From positions 496,001-560,000 of the forward strand of contig NZ_BEYR01000002.1 of NCBI RefSeq assembly GCF_002933815.1: 64,000 bases of DNA. Reading direction: 5' to 3'. Origin of the DNA: Sphingobacterium sp. HMA12 (lineage in GTDB: Bacteria > Bacteroidota > Bacteroidia > Sphingobacteriales > Sphingobacteriaceae). A program made the position numbers and the translations under genes. Below are positions 27,564-36,308 of this stretch, one piece after another (the first letter of the stretch is position 1; every line of letters starts with the position of its first letter). The notes beneath the pieces are model-generated. The model did not search any database. It was not told where the DNA came from and saw only the letters and a list, made by a program, of their open reading frames with translations.

Positions 27564-30275
27564 ATGTACAGAAGGCTACTATGCATGGTATTTTGTGTCT
27601 GTTCTCTCCTCGGTGAGCTTCAAGCAGGAAATAAAAAAGGTACTGTTTTTTATACCTTGGAACGTATCGTAAATCGAGAGCGATTTCAATATGCAATTGA
27701 TCTGCTACAGGAAGAACTGTCCAAATCTATTGCCATCAACGCTGCAGGTATTGAGGTGAGTACGCTGGTACAAAAGAAGTCTTTACCAGATTCAATTAAA
27801 GCTAAGTTGATCGAGAAGGAACATTTTGTTTTATATCGAAAGACCGAAAAGGGGCCCCTCTCATTAATAGGCGCTGATGAGTCAGGGGTGTTATATGGTT
27901 GTATGGCATTGCTTGCACATAAACAATGGTTGAACGGTGAACCATTCTTTTTCGCCGATGGTCCAAAAATGGTTATGCGTGGCACAAGCATCGGCCTCCA
28001 GAAAACGACTTACTTGCCAGGGCATGACATTTACGAATATCCTTATACACCCGAATCTTTTCCCTGGTTTTATGATAAAAAATTATGGTTGAAATATTTA
28101 GATATGATGGTCGAAAATAGGTATAACGCCTTGTATTTATGGAATGGACACCCTTTTTCTTCTTTAGTAAAATTAAAGGATTATCCTTATGCGCTTGAAG
28201 TGGATGAGACAACATTTCAAAAAAACGAGGAGATGTACACATTTTTAACAAAAGAAGCCAACAAGAGAGGAATTTGGATTATCCAGATGTTTTACAACAT
28301 TATCCTGCCTAAGCCTTTTGCCGATCGTCATGGTTTAAAGACCCAGGAGCGCAATCGGATTATTACACCTTTAATTTCAGATTATACACGTAAAAGCATC
28401 GCTGCTTTTGTAGCCAGATATCCAAATGTAGGACTCTTGATTACCTTGGGTGAAGCAATGGAAGGGGTGGGACAAGATGATATCAACTGGTTTACGAAGA
28501 CGATTATACCCGGAGTACAGGACGGATTACATGCATCAAGTACTAAGGGTGAGCCCCCTATCATTCTAAGGGCGCATGATACCGACGCTCCGGCGGTGAT
28601 GCAAGCTGCACTACCGATTTATAAAAATCTGTATACCATGGCTAAATATAATGGCGAGGCACTGACGACCTATACTCCTCGTGGTAAATGGGCCGAATTG
28701 CATCGCTCGCTGAGTAATATCGGAACTGTTCATATCCAAAATGTACATATATTGGCCAATCTAGAGCCTTTCCGTTATGGTTCTCCTGATTTTATCCAAA
28801 AATCGGTCAAGGCGATGCACGAAGTCCATCATTCGAATGGCATTCATATTTACCCACAGGCTTCGTATTGGGATTGGCCATATGCAGCTGATAAGGTCTA
28901 TAATAGGCTGCTTCAAGTGGACCGGGACTGGATGTGGTACAAAGCGTGGGCGCGGTACGCATGGAATGAAAATCGAGATTTGTCACAGGAGCAATCTTAT
29001 TGGTCGGAAGAGCTTGTACAATATTATGGTATTTCTGGGCAGGATGCCCAAAAATTGCTGTTGGCCATTGAAGAAATTGGTGAGATATCACCTAAAATCC
29101 TACGACGATTTGGTATTACAGACGGCAACAGACAGACCTCTTCTTTGGGCATGTTGATGACGCAATTGATTAATCCTTATCGTTATGGCTTATTTACCCT
29201 ACTTTATGAATCCGAGGCTCCAGAAGGAGAGATGATTATTGATTATGTAGAGAAGGATTACCACCATGAAGGCCACATCGGAGAAACACCTGCCCAGGTA
29301 GCAAGAGAAATTGTGCAGCATGGAGAACGTGCAGCAACGCTGATTAAAGGATTGGGAAAGCCAACTAAAAATGTGGCTGAATTTAATCGGTGGGTCAATG
29401 ATATTCGGATCCACCAATTGTTAGCGAATCATTATAGTTATAAAGTCAAGGCAGCCATTCAACTGCTGCGGTACAAATATAAACCGGATCTAAGCGCTCT
29501 TCGGGAGGCTTTACCAAATTTGGAAAAAAGTGTGGAGGAATACCGTAAGCTCACGGACCTTACTACTGCATCTTATTTATATGCAAACAGCATGCAGACC
29601 AAACAACGTAAAATACCGATGCGTGGTGCAGATGCGACATTCATTCACTGGAAAGAGATGCTTCCTGTCTTTGAAACTGAATTGAGCAACTTTAAACATG
29701 CGATAGATTCCTTATCAACGATGAACGGTAACCCTAAGCATTCAAAAGTGGGACTAATGTCCCAACAGATCACCTTTTTTGATCGTCAGCAGTTGATCCC
29801 TTTAAAAAAAGGAGCAAAGTTGTATGCGGACCAGGAACTTGTGGTTACACATTTAGCCCAGGAATTAGAGGGGCTGATGGCAGTACAGATAGACGCAGGC
29901 AAACAAAAGTTAACTGGTACACAGCTCCGGTTTAAAACCCAGAAGCCTGTAAAAATATTAGTTGGCTATTTCAATAGCACAGATAAGGTGTTTGCTCCTA
30001 AGCCCGTCTTGGAAATTGATGCGAGTGCCAACGATTTTGGGCAGGCAGAGGCGAAAGTTCGTAATGCGATTCGCATTCAATACATGCCTATGTTGGATAT
30101 TCACACGTATTCCTTCCCCGCAGGGCAACATGAACTAAAGCTTCCTAAAGGGGAGGCTCTAATTTTAGGTGTTGTGGACGACAGGCAACTCGTATATCCC
30201 TATAATGCTGATGTGGATAATCAAGGAGATGATCTTGATGACCTATTTGGCTATTTTAAGGGCACAAAATTGTAA
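27564..30275 (+). CDS. Exported glycosidase-like protein, family not recognised
   Basis: 903 residues with a signal peptide (about 1-21, ending GELQAG). Residues ~25-145 look like the alpha/beta domain found before the barrel in GH20, GH67 and GH84 enzymes (ends LIGADESGVLYGCMALLAH). A barrel follows (about 150-480): MVENRYNALYLWNGHPF, IIQMFYNIILPKPF, LLITLGEAMEGVG with E297 a candidate acid, and IYPQASYWDWPY. Then a helical region (about 500-720) and a C-terminal beta domain (about 740-900). The order recalls GH67/GH115 alpha-glucuronidases, and a galacturonic-acid-releasing activity would suit the pectin context. First gene of the locus. Function unproven. Confidence 0.6.
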   Translation: MYRRLLCMVFCVCSLLGELQAGNKKGTVFYTLERIVNRERFQYAIDLLQEELSKSIAINAAGIEVSTLVQKKSLPDSIKAKLIEKEHFVLYRKTEKGPLSLIGADESGVLYGCMALLAHKQWLNGEPFFFADGPKMVMRGTSIGLQKTTYLPGHDIYEYPYTPESFPWFYDKKLWLKYLDMMVENRYNALYLWNGHPFSSLVKLKDYPYALEVDETTFQKNEEMYTFLTKEANKRGIWIIQMFYNIILPKPFADRHGLKTQERNRIITPLISDYTRKSIAAFVARYPNVGLLITLGEAMEGVGQDDINWFTKTIIPGVQDGLHASSTKGEPPIILRAHDTDAPAVMQAALPIYKNLYTMAKYNGEALTTYTPRGKWAELHRSLSNIGTVHIQNVHILANLEPFRYGSPDFIQKSVKAMHEVHHSNGIHIYPQASYWDWPYAADKVYNRLLQVDRDWMWYKAWARYAWNENRDLSQEQSYWSEELVQYYGISGQDAQKLLLAIEEIGEISPKILRRFGITDGNRQTSSLGMLMTQLINPYRYGLFTLLYESEAPEGEMIIDYVEKDYHHEGHIGETPAQVAREIVQHGERAATLIKGLGKPTKNVAEFNRWVNDIRIHQLLANHYSYKVKAAIQLLRYKYKPDLSALREALPNLEKSVEEYRKLTDLTTASYLYANSMQTKQRKIPMRGADATFIHWKEMLPVFETELSNFKHAIDSLSTMNGNPKHSKVGLMSQQITFFDRQQLIPLKKGAKLYADQELVVTHLAQELEGLMAVQIDAGKQKLTGTQLRFKTQKPVKILVGYFNSTDKVFAPKPVLEIDASANDFGQAEAKVRNAIRIQYMPMLDIHTYSFPAGQHELKLPKGEALILGVVDDRQLVYPYNADVDNQGDDLDDLFGYFKGTKL

Positions 30276-30386
30276 ATGAGCATAGATGCTCAGGATAGTA
30301 CAGGATAAATAACTTAAATGAAGTGGGTATTTTACGGCAAACTCAATCAAAATCTAAGATCCACTTTTTGATAATAACCAGGGAAA
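30276..30386. other. Spacer with short inverted repeats and a shared 13-nt motif
   Basis: GAGCAT-AG-ATGCTC (30278-30291) is a small perfect inverted repeat right after the stop. TCAGGATAGTACA (30290-30302) occurs again, exactly, at 39826-39838 before the DUF3826-SusC-SusD genes. AAGTGG and CCACTT further on can pair. No exact TAnnTTTG box. Confidence 0.4.
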
Positions 30387-31922
30387 ATGAAAATTAATAT
30401 CGTTGCGCTTGCTTTTCTATTGTACTCGCTACATGTAAATGCGCAAGAAAAGTTAGCGGAAAAACTTCAAATTTACGTTCAGAAATTCAATGCCAATGAT
30501 AACGAGGCTGTTATCAATAATATTCCCAATAAGGCTGCTTATGAATGGATGCAGACAAATATTCCCTTATTGGACTGTCCCGATAAGGAGATTGAGCAAA
30601 CGTATTATTTCCGATGGTGGTCTTATCGAAAGCATATCAAGTCGAGCCCAGAGGGTACCTTGGTGACAGAATTTATTGAACCAGTAAAGCATGCCGGAAA
30701 ATACAATTCGATCAGCTGCGCACTCGGCCACCATTTATATGAGGGACGATGGTTGAAGAACAATGCATTTTTAAAAGAATATATTGATTTTTGGCTTTAT
30801 CATGCCGATAAGGGACAATCCAAGCCTAGATTCCATCAGTTTAGTTCATGGCTACCCGATGCTTTATTAGCTTATTATAAAGTCAATCCCGACACGCAAT
30901 ATTTAAAAGATCGACTATCGGACCTGGATCTAGACTTTGAAAAGTGGGAGAAAGAAAGGAAAAGCAAAAATGGTCTCTTTTGGCAATATGATGTTCAAGA
31001 TGGCATGGAGGAATCTGTCTCCGGTGGCCGTAAAGTGCATAATATGCGGCCATCGATCAATAGTTATATGTATGGAAACGCTGTAGCGATAGCAGCAATT
31101 GCCAAATTGGTGTCTAATCCAGGATTGGAGAAAAAGTACAGCACCTATGCACAATCGCTGCGTCAATTGGTATTGGATTCACTTTGGGACAAAGAGGATC
31201 AGTTTTTTAAAACAAAACTGGAAAAAGGACCACTACATCCCACACGTGAAGCAATCGGTTTTATCCCTTGGTACTTTCATTTACCACCGGACAAAAAGGC
31301 TTATGGAAAAGCCTGGCTCCAGTTGCCTGATACGGCAGGATTTAATGCTCCTTGGGGAACAACGACAGCAGAGCGACGAGAACCGACCTTTAGAACGCGT
31401 GGCACCGGGCATAGTTGTGAATGGGATGGCGCCATTTGGCCTTTTACAAGTTCGCAGACGATTCGGGGAATGGCTAATTACTTAAGTGACTATAAAAAGA
31501 ATAAGGGAATAGATGCTCAAGATTTCTACGAACAAGTCCACAAATATGCTAAATCGCATGTGATGAATGGTAAGCCTTATATAGGTGAATACCAAGATGA
31601 AAAGACGGGAGAATGGTTGAAAGGCGACAATCCGAGAAGTAAATTTTATAACCACTCTACATTTGCGGATATCATTATCCAGGATTTAATCGGAATAAAA
31701 CCGCAAACTAATTCTGTACTCGAGATAAAACCATTGATTTCGAAAGATAAGTGGGACTATTTCGCGCTAACTCAATTGACGTATCACAATAGGAACATCG
31801 CTGTTTATTGGGATGCTACCGGTGAAAGATACCACAAAGGAAAGGGACTGACCATCTATGTGGATGGGATGATGTCCTTGCAACAAAAGGATTTAAAAAA
31901 TTGTAAGATTAACTTAAAATAA
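30387..31922 (+). CDS. MGH1-like (alpha/alpha)6-barrel glycoside hydrolase
   Basis: 511 residues with a signal peptide (about 1-18, ending LHVNAQ). It resembles the mannosylglycerate-hydrolase-like, GH63/GH37-type six-hairpin family: YYFRWWSYRKH, HHLYEGRWLKN, DVQDGMEESVSGG, and GTGHSCEWDGAIWPFTSSQT, where D347 in EWDG is a candidate catalytic acid. A tail of short beta strands follows (about 440-511). Substrate cannot be read from sequence; the neighbours (GH28 2 bp downstream, GH95, GH2) point to a pectic oligosaccharide. Co-transcribed with GH28. Confidence 0.75.
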   Translation: MKINIVALAFLLYSLHVNAQEKLAEKLQIYVQKFNANDNEAVINNIPNKAAYEWMQTNIPLLDCPDKEIEQTYYFRWWSYRKHIKSSPEGTLVTEFIEPVKHAGKYNSISCALGHHLYEGRWLKNNAFLKEYIDFWLYHADKGQSKPRFHQFSSWLPDALLAYYKVNPDTQYLKDRLSDLDLDFEKWEKERKSKNGLFWQYDVQDGMEESVSGGRKVHNMRPSINSYMYGNAVAIAAIAKLVSNPGLEKKYSTYAQSLRQLVLDSLWDKEDQFFKTKLEKGPLHPTREAIGFIPWYFHLPPDKKAYGKAWLQLPDTAGFNAPWGTTTAERREPTFRTRGTGHSCEWDGAIWPFTSSQTIRGMANYLSDYKKNKGIDAQDFYEQVHKYAKSHVMNGKPYIGEYQDEKTGEWLKGDNPRSKFYNHSTFADIIIQDLIGIKPQTNSVLEIKPLISKDKWDYFALTQLTYHNRNIAVYWDATGERYHKGKGLTIYVDGMMSLQQKDLKNCKINLK

Positions 31923-31923
31923 T

Positions 31924-33510
31924 ATGATCAAAAAGCACTATCATCGCGGAATAATAACTGTTTTGCTTTGTTTATCCATGTTGGGTTTGCAGGCACAAAC
32001 TTGGCTAAATGTTATGGATTTTGGTGCACGGAAAGACAGTACCGGAAGTAATACATTGGTTATCAAAAAAGCTATTGCAGCTGCTGCAAATAAAGGCGGC
32101 GGTACGGTCTATTTCCCGGCTGGAAAATACGTGACTGGACCAATTCATCTGAAAAGTAATATTACGATTCATATCGATGCTGGTGCTGAGTTGCATTTTA
32201 GCGATAATTTTGATGATTATTTACCCATGGTAGAATCCCGTTGGGAAGGAACTGCTGTAACCAATTTTTCGCCATTATTCTATGGCAATAACCTCGAAAA
32301 TATTAGTATTCAAGGCCGTGGTACGATCGACGGACACGGTAAAAAGTGGTGGGGCTATTCGGAGGTCGAAGTTAAAAAACAGACTGAAGACAGTAAATGG
32401 CAAAAGGAGTTTAAACGCCTCAATAAGGATGTTTTGGCTCCGGATCTTCCGGGATGGATCGAAAGAGGATTTTTACGCCCGCCTTTTATACAGTTCTTAA
32501 ATTGTAAAAATGTACAGATCAAAGATATTAAAATTCAAAATTCGCCATTTTGGACAATTAACCCACAATATTGTGATAATGTCACCGTGGATGGTGTGAC
32601 GATCGATAACCCGCCCTCGCCTAATACCGATGGCATTAACCCAGAATCATGTTCCAATGTTCGTATCGCCAATTGCCACATTAGTGTGGGGGATGATTGT
32701 ATTACCATAAAATCTGGCAAGGATCGTTCAGGAAGAAAGATCAATATTCCGGCAGAGAATTATACGATTACAAACTGTACAATGCTTCGGGGACATGGTG
32801 GTGTAGTTATTGGAAGCGAGATGTCGGGTGGCGTGAAAAATATTGTGATTTCCAACTGTATTTTCGATGGAACAGATCGCGGTATACGTTTAAAGACGGC
32901 AAGGGGTAGAGGGGGGATCGTGGAAAATATTCAAGTATCCAATATTGTCATGCGGGATATTAGAGATCAAGCAATCGTCATGGATATGGAATATGCCAAA
33001 AGTGAACCGGGGCCTATTAGTGAACGCACGCCTAAGTTCAGAAATATCTATATTAACAATTTATCTGGGACAACAAACCGTATTGGCTATATGCGCGGCT
33101 TGGAAGAGATGCCCATAGAGAATGTGGTGTTTTCGGATATTAATATGCAGGGAAGTACCGGTTTTTCAGCGCTTAATGTTACTGGGTTGACATTGAATAA
33201 CGTAAACGTAGCAATCAAACAAGGTCCATTATTGTCTGTCAATAACGGGAAAGAACTGAATATATTAAATGTAAAAAACACGACACCGGTGGTAGATAAA
33301 TCGCTCATCGAGCTGGAAAACTGTAAATCAGTCGATGTGCAGAGCTGTTTTCCTACAATAGGCACAGCGTTATTTTTAGACTTGGTTGGCTCCGCGAATG
33401 AGTCTATTTATGTTCATGGCAATAATCTGGCTAGCGTAAAGCAAATTCTCCGCGGTACCTACAAAAGTGGTCAGTTCTCATCAAATATAAACCCTTTGGA
33501 AATAAAATAA
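31924..33510 (+). CDS. GH28 polygalacturonase-family enzyme
   Basis: 528 residues with a signal peptide (about 1-24, ending LGLQAQ). A right-handed beta helix with all GH28 motifs: NTDG (D236), GDDC (D257, D258), GHGG (H291) and RLKT (in RGIRLKTARGRGG). These form the catalytic aspartates, histidine and substrate-binding lysine. The long loop after GKKWWGYSEVEVKKQ and the exo-type size suggest an exo-acting enzyme releasing galacturonic acid, or a rhamnogalacturonan/RG-II-type hydrolase; sequence alone does not decide. The stop overlaps the GH95 start by one base (TAATG), implying coupled translation. Confidence 0.95.
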   Translation: MIKKHYHRGIITVLLCLSMLGLQAQTWLNVMDFGARKDSTGSNTLVIKKAIAAAANKGGGTVYFPAGKYVTGPIHLKSNITIHIDAGAELHFSDNFDDYLPMVESRWEGTAVTNFSPLFYGNNLENISIQGRGTIDGHGKKWWGYSEVEVKKQTEDSKWQKEFKRLNKDVLAPDLPGWIERGFLRPPFIQFLNCKNVQIKDIKIQNSPFWTINPQYCDNVTVDGVTIDNPPSPNTDGINPESCSNVRIANCHISVGDDCITIKSGKDRSGRKINIPAENYTITNCTMLRGHGGVVIGSEMSGGVKNIVISNCIFDGTDRGIRLKTARGRGGIVENIQVSNIVMRDIRDQAIVMDMEYAKSEPGPISERTPKFRNIYINNLSGTTNRIGYMRGLEEMPIENVVFSDINMQGSTGFSALNVTGLTLNNVNVAIKQGPLLSVNNGKELNILNVKNTTPVVDKSLIELENCKSVDVQSCFPTIGTALFLDLVGSANESIYVHGNNLASVKQILRGTYKSGQFSSNINPLEIK

Positions 33511-36308
33511 TGCGTTTATACCTGTATCTCATAGTGTCGGTTTTATCGATATGCCCCCTGGGTTCCGTTTTGGCACAAGCACGTGTGTGGTTTGATCGTC
33601 CTGCCCAACAGTGGGAGGAGGCCTTACCTATTGGTAATGGACGGCTAGGAGCCATGGTTTATGGGGGAGTTGGGAATGAAGAGTTACAGTTTAATGAAGA
33701 GACATTATGGACAGATGGACCACGGAATTACAATAAAAAAGGCGCATCAAAGTATCTTCAAAACATTAGAGACCTACTTGATCGCGGCCATCAGAAAGAA
33801 GCAGAATCTTTGGCAATGCAGGAGTTTATGGGGCTTAAAAGTGAATCGGAGGACCCTGTTGTTTGGTTGGAAAAGATCGGAAGCATCCGTAAGCAGAGAC
33901 ATGGCCCTTTTGAATTCGCTTTTGACGATAGCAAATGGCCGCGTATAGCGGTTCCACACTATGAAGGTTGGGAGAGTAAGGGGCTGGAAGGATTGGACGG
34001 GGCGGTTTGGTTTCGTTATGAGTTTAACCTTTCAAAAAATGAGCTCGCAGCGCACTGGTCGTTGGATTTAAATAAAATCCGAACCATCGATTATACCTAC
34101 GTCAATGGTAAGCTCGTCGGTCAGTCAACGGGCGATGATACCAGAAGATTGTATCAAATTCCTGCAGGTTTATTGCGGGAAGGGAGAAATAGTATTGCGA
34201 TTCAGGTTATCAATCTAGAAGGAAAGGGTGGTGTAGCTGGGTATAAAGACCCCAAACAATCAATAGGGCTAAAAAGTAACAGCGGGAAATGTGTCTCGCT
34301 AAATGGACAGTGGAAATACGATATTCAAGATCAAAATAGTCCTAAAATAGGCAGTTATCAAGCATCTTATCAGCCTTTCGGTTCGTTACATTTACAGTTC
34401 GATCACCACGTCGCGGAAAACTATAGTCGGATACTCGATTTGGATAAGGGCGAAGTCCGTGTCAATTACGGCTCAAATGGGGTGCATTATAGGAGAACCT
34501 ATTTTGCGAGCAATCCCAACAACTTTATTGGCCTGTGGTTGCAAGCCGATAAAAAAAACAAAATATCCTTCCGTCTCGCTTTGAAGACCAAACATCAGCA
34601 GGCTAAAGTTCTTCAGCTCGATGACTCGTCAATTCGTCTTGAGGTAGGGGTGAAAAATGGCGCGATGCGCGGGACGGCGCTCGTACACATCAAATTGAAA
34701 AGGGGAAAGGTGTCTTTTGAAGGAGATGAACTCGTTGTGAAACAGGCGGATGAAGCTCAAATTCTGCTGACTGCGGCAACTAATTTTAAAACTTATCAAC
34801 AGTTGAATGAGCAGTATGCTACTATGGCATTGGAGCGGTTCAAGAATTTATGTCAGCTAAACTTTGATCAATTGTATCAAAGCCATCAAAAAGATTATCA
34901 ACGGTTGTATCATCGTTTTGCAATCGATCTTGGTGCTGGAAACCAGCTTGATACAATCCCGATAGATAGAAGATTAAAACGCGCTGTAGAGCATGCTGAT
35001 CCTGGGCTAGTAGCGCTTTATGTACAATTTGCCCGTTATTTACAGATTGCTGCGTCAAGGGAAGGAAGCCAACCTATGAATCTTCAAGGGATATGGAATC
35101 CGGCTTTGGAACCTTCCTGGGGGAGTAAATATACAACCAATATTAATCTAGAAATGAACTATTGGCCGACGGAAGCTCTCAATCTTTCAGCACTACAACA
35201 ACCCTTATTTGGAAAGATTAGGGATCTTAGTATAGCAGGTCGGGAAACTGCCAAGGAATATTACGCGGCACGCGGATGGGTATTGCATCATAACACGGAT
35301 ATTTGGTGTGGAACTGCACCCATAAACAACTCCAATCATGGTATATGGCCCACAGGCGGTGCCTGGTTGGTACGTCACCTTTGGGAACATTATCAATTTA
35401 CACAAGACCTAAATTTTTTAAAGGAATATTATCCAATTATCAAGGATGCAACCTTATTTTTTAAAGATTTTCTAGTTATAGACATCACAACAGGATGGTG
35501 GGTTAGCTCTCCCTCAAACTCTCCGGAAAATGGAGGTTTAGTCAAAGGGCCTACCATGGATCATCAGATTATTCGTTCGTTGTTTGATATTTTCAGTAAA
35601 AGTTCTAAGTTATTGGATAGAGATATTCCCTTGCGGGATTCAATTATGAAGATGCGTGATGGGATAGCACCTAATCAAATTGGTCAATATGGGCAACTCC
35701 AGGAGTGGTTGACAGATTTGGACGATCCAGAGAACAAACATCGACATGTATCCCATTTGTGGGGGTTATTTCCAGGAGATGAAATCAATATGACGCATGC
35801 ACCACAATTGGTTGAAGCGGCAAAACGTTCGTTGGTACTACGTGGAGATGAAGGAACAGGCTGGAGCCTGGCCTGGAAAATTAATTTTTGGGCTAGATTA
35901 AAAGACGCCCCGCATGCTTATCACATGGTAAAAATGCTATTGCGGCCGGCTGGTAGCGGTGGTGGTTCTTACCCCAATTTATTTGATGCCCATCCACCAT
36001 TTCAGATCGACGGAAATTTCGGCGGAGCATCTGGAATTATCGAGATGTTGCTTCAAAGTCATATCAATGGGATTGAATTATTACCAGCATTGCCAGCAGA
36101 AATGAGCAGGGGTAAAGTAAATGGACTTAGAGCGCGTGAAGCTTTTCAGGTTGATATGGAATGGAAAGACAATCAATTATTGGAGGTGACAGTTGCATCG
36201 CTTTCTGGAAAAGAACTCCATTTGCGTTATGCCGGTCGTGAAGTAAAGATGAAAACAGAGAAAGGCAAATCTTATGTCTTCGATCAAGAATTGAAGTTAA
36301 AGAAATAA
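33510..36308 (+). CDS. GH95 alpha-L-fucosidase/alpha-L-galactosidase with inserted beta-sandwich
   Basis: 932 residues, about 150 more than usual for GH95, with a signal peptide (1-22). The family N-domain begins WFDRPAQQWEEALPIGNGRLGAMVYGG. At about 110-285 it is interrupted by a foreign-looking beta-sandwich (WPRIAVPHYEGW, AVWFRYEFNL, DYTYVNGKLVG) of the sugar-binding type found in GH2 enzymes and sialate esterases; the N-domain then resumes at SYQPFGSLHLQF. The (alpha/alpha)6 barrel carries HHNTDIW, GQLQEW, HRHVSHLWGLFPG and DGNFGGASGI (D834). In an RG-II-type locus, terminal L-galactose or fucose of side chain A is a likely target. Overlaps both neighbours by one base. Confidence 0.93.
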   Translation: MRLYLYLIVSVLSICPLGSVLAQARVWFDRPAQQWEEALPIGNGRLGAMVYGGVGNEELQFNEETLWTDGPRNYNKKGASKYLQNIRDLLDRGHQKEAESLAMQEFMGLKSESEDPVVWLEKIGSIRKQRHGPFEFAFDDSKWPRIAVPHYEGWESKGLEGLDGAVWFRYEFNLSKNELAAHWSLDLNKIRTIDYTYVNGKLVGQSTGDDTRRLYQIPAGLLREGRNSIAIQVINLEGKGGVAGYKDPKQSIGLKSNSGKCVSLNGQWKYDIQDQNSPKIGSYQASYQPFGSLHLQFDHHVAENYSRILDLDKGEVRVNYGSNGVHYRRTYFASNPNNFIGLWLQADKKNKISFRLALKTKHQQAKVLQLDDSSIRLEVGVKNGAMRGTALVHIKLKRGKVSFEGDELVVKQADEAQILLTAATNFKTYQQLNEQYATMALERFKNLCQLNFDQLYQSHQKDYQRLYHRFAIDLGAGNQLDTIPIDRRLKRAVEHADPGLVALYVQFARYLQIAASREGSQPMNLQGIWNPALEPSWGSKYTTNINLEMNYWPTEALNLSALQQPLFGKIRDLSIAGRETAKEYYAARGWVLHHNTDIWCGTAPINNSNHGIWPTGGAWLVRHLWEHYQFTQDLNFLKEYYPIIKDATLFFKDFLVIDITTGWWVSSPSNSPENGGLVKGPTMDHQIIRSLFDIFSKSSKLLDRDIPLRDSIMKMRDGIAPNQIGQYGQLQEWLTDLDDPENKHRHVSHLWGLFPGDEINMTHAPQLVEAAKRSLVLRGDEGTGWSLAWKINFWARLKDAPHAYHMVKMLLRPAGSGGGSYPNLFDAHPPFQIDGNFGGASGIIEMLLQSHINGIELLPALPAEMSRGKVNGLRAREAFQVDMEWKDNQLLEVTVASLSGKELHLRYAGREVKMKTEKGKSYVFDQELKLKK

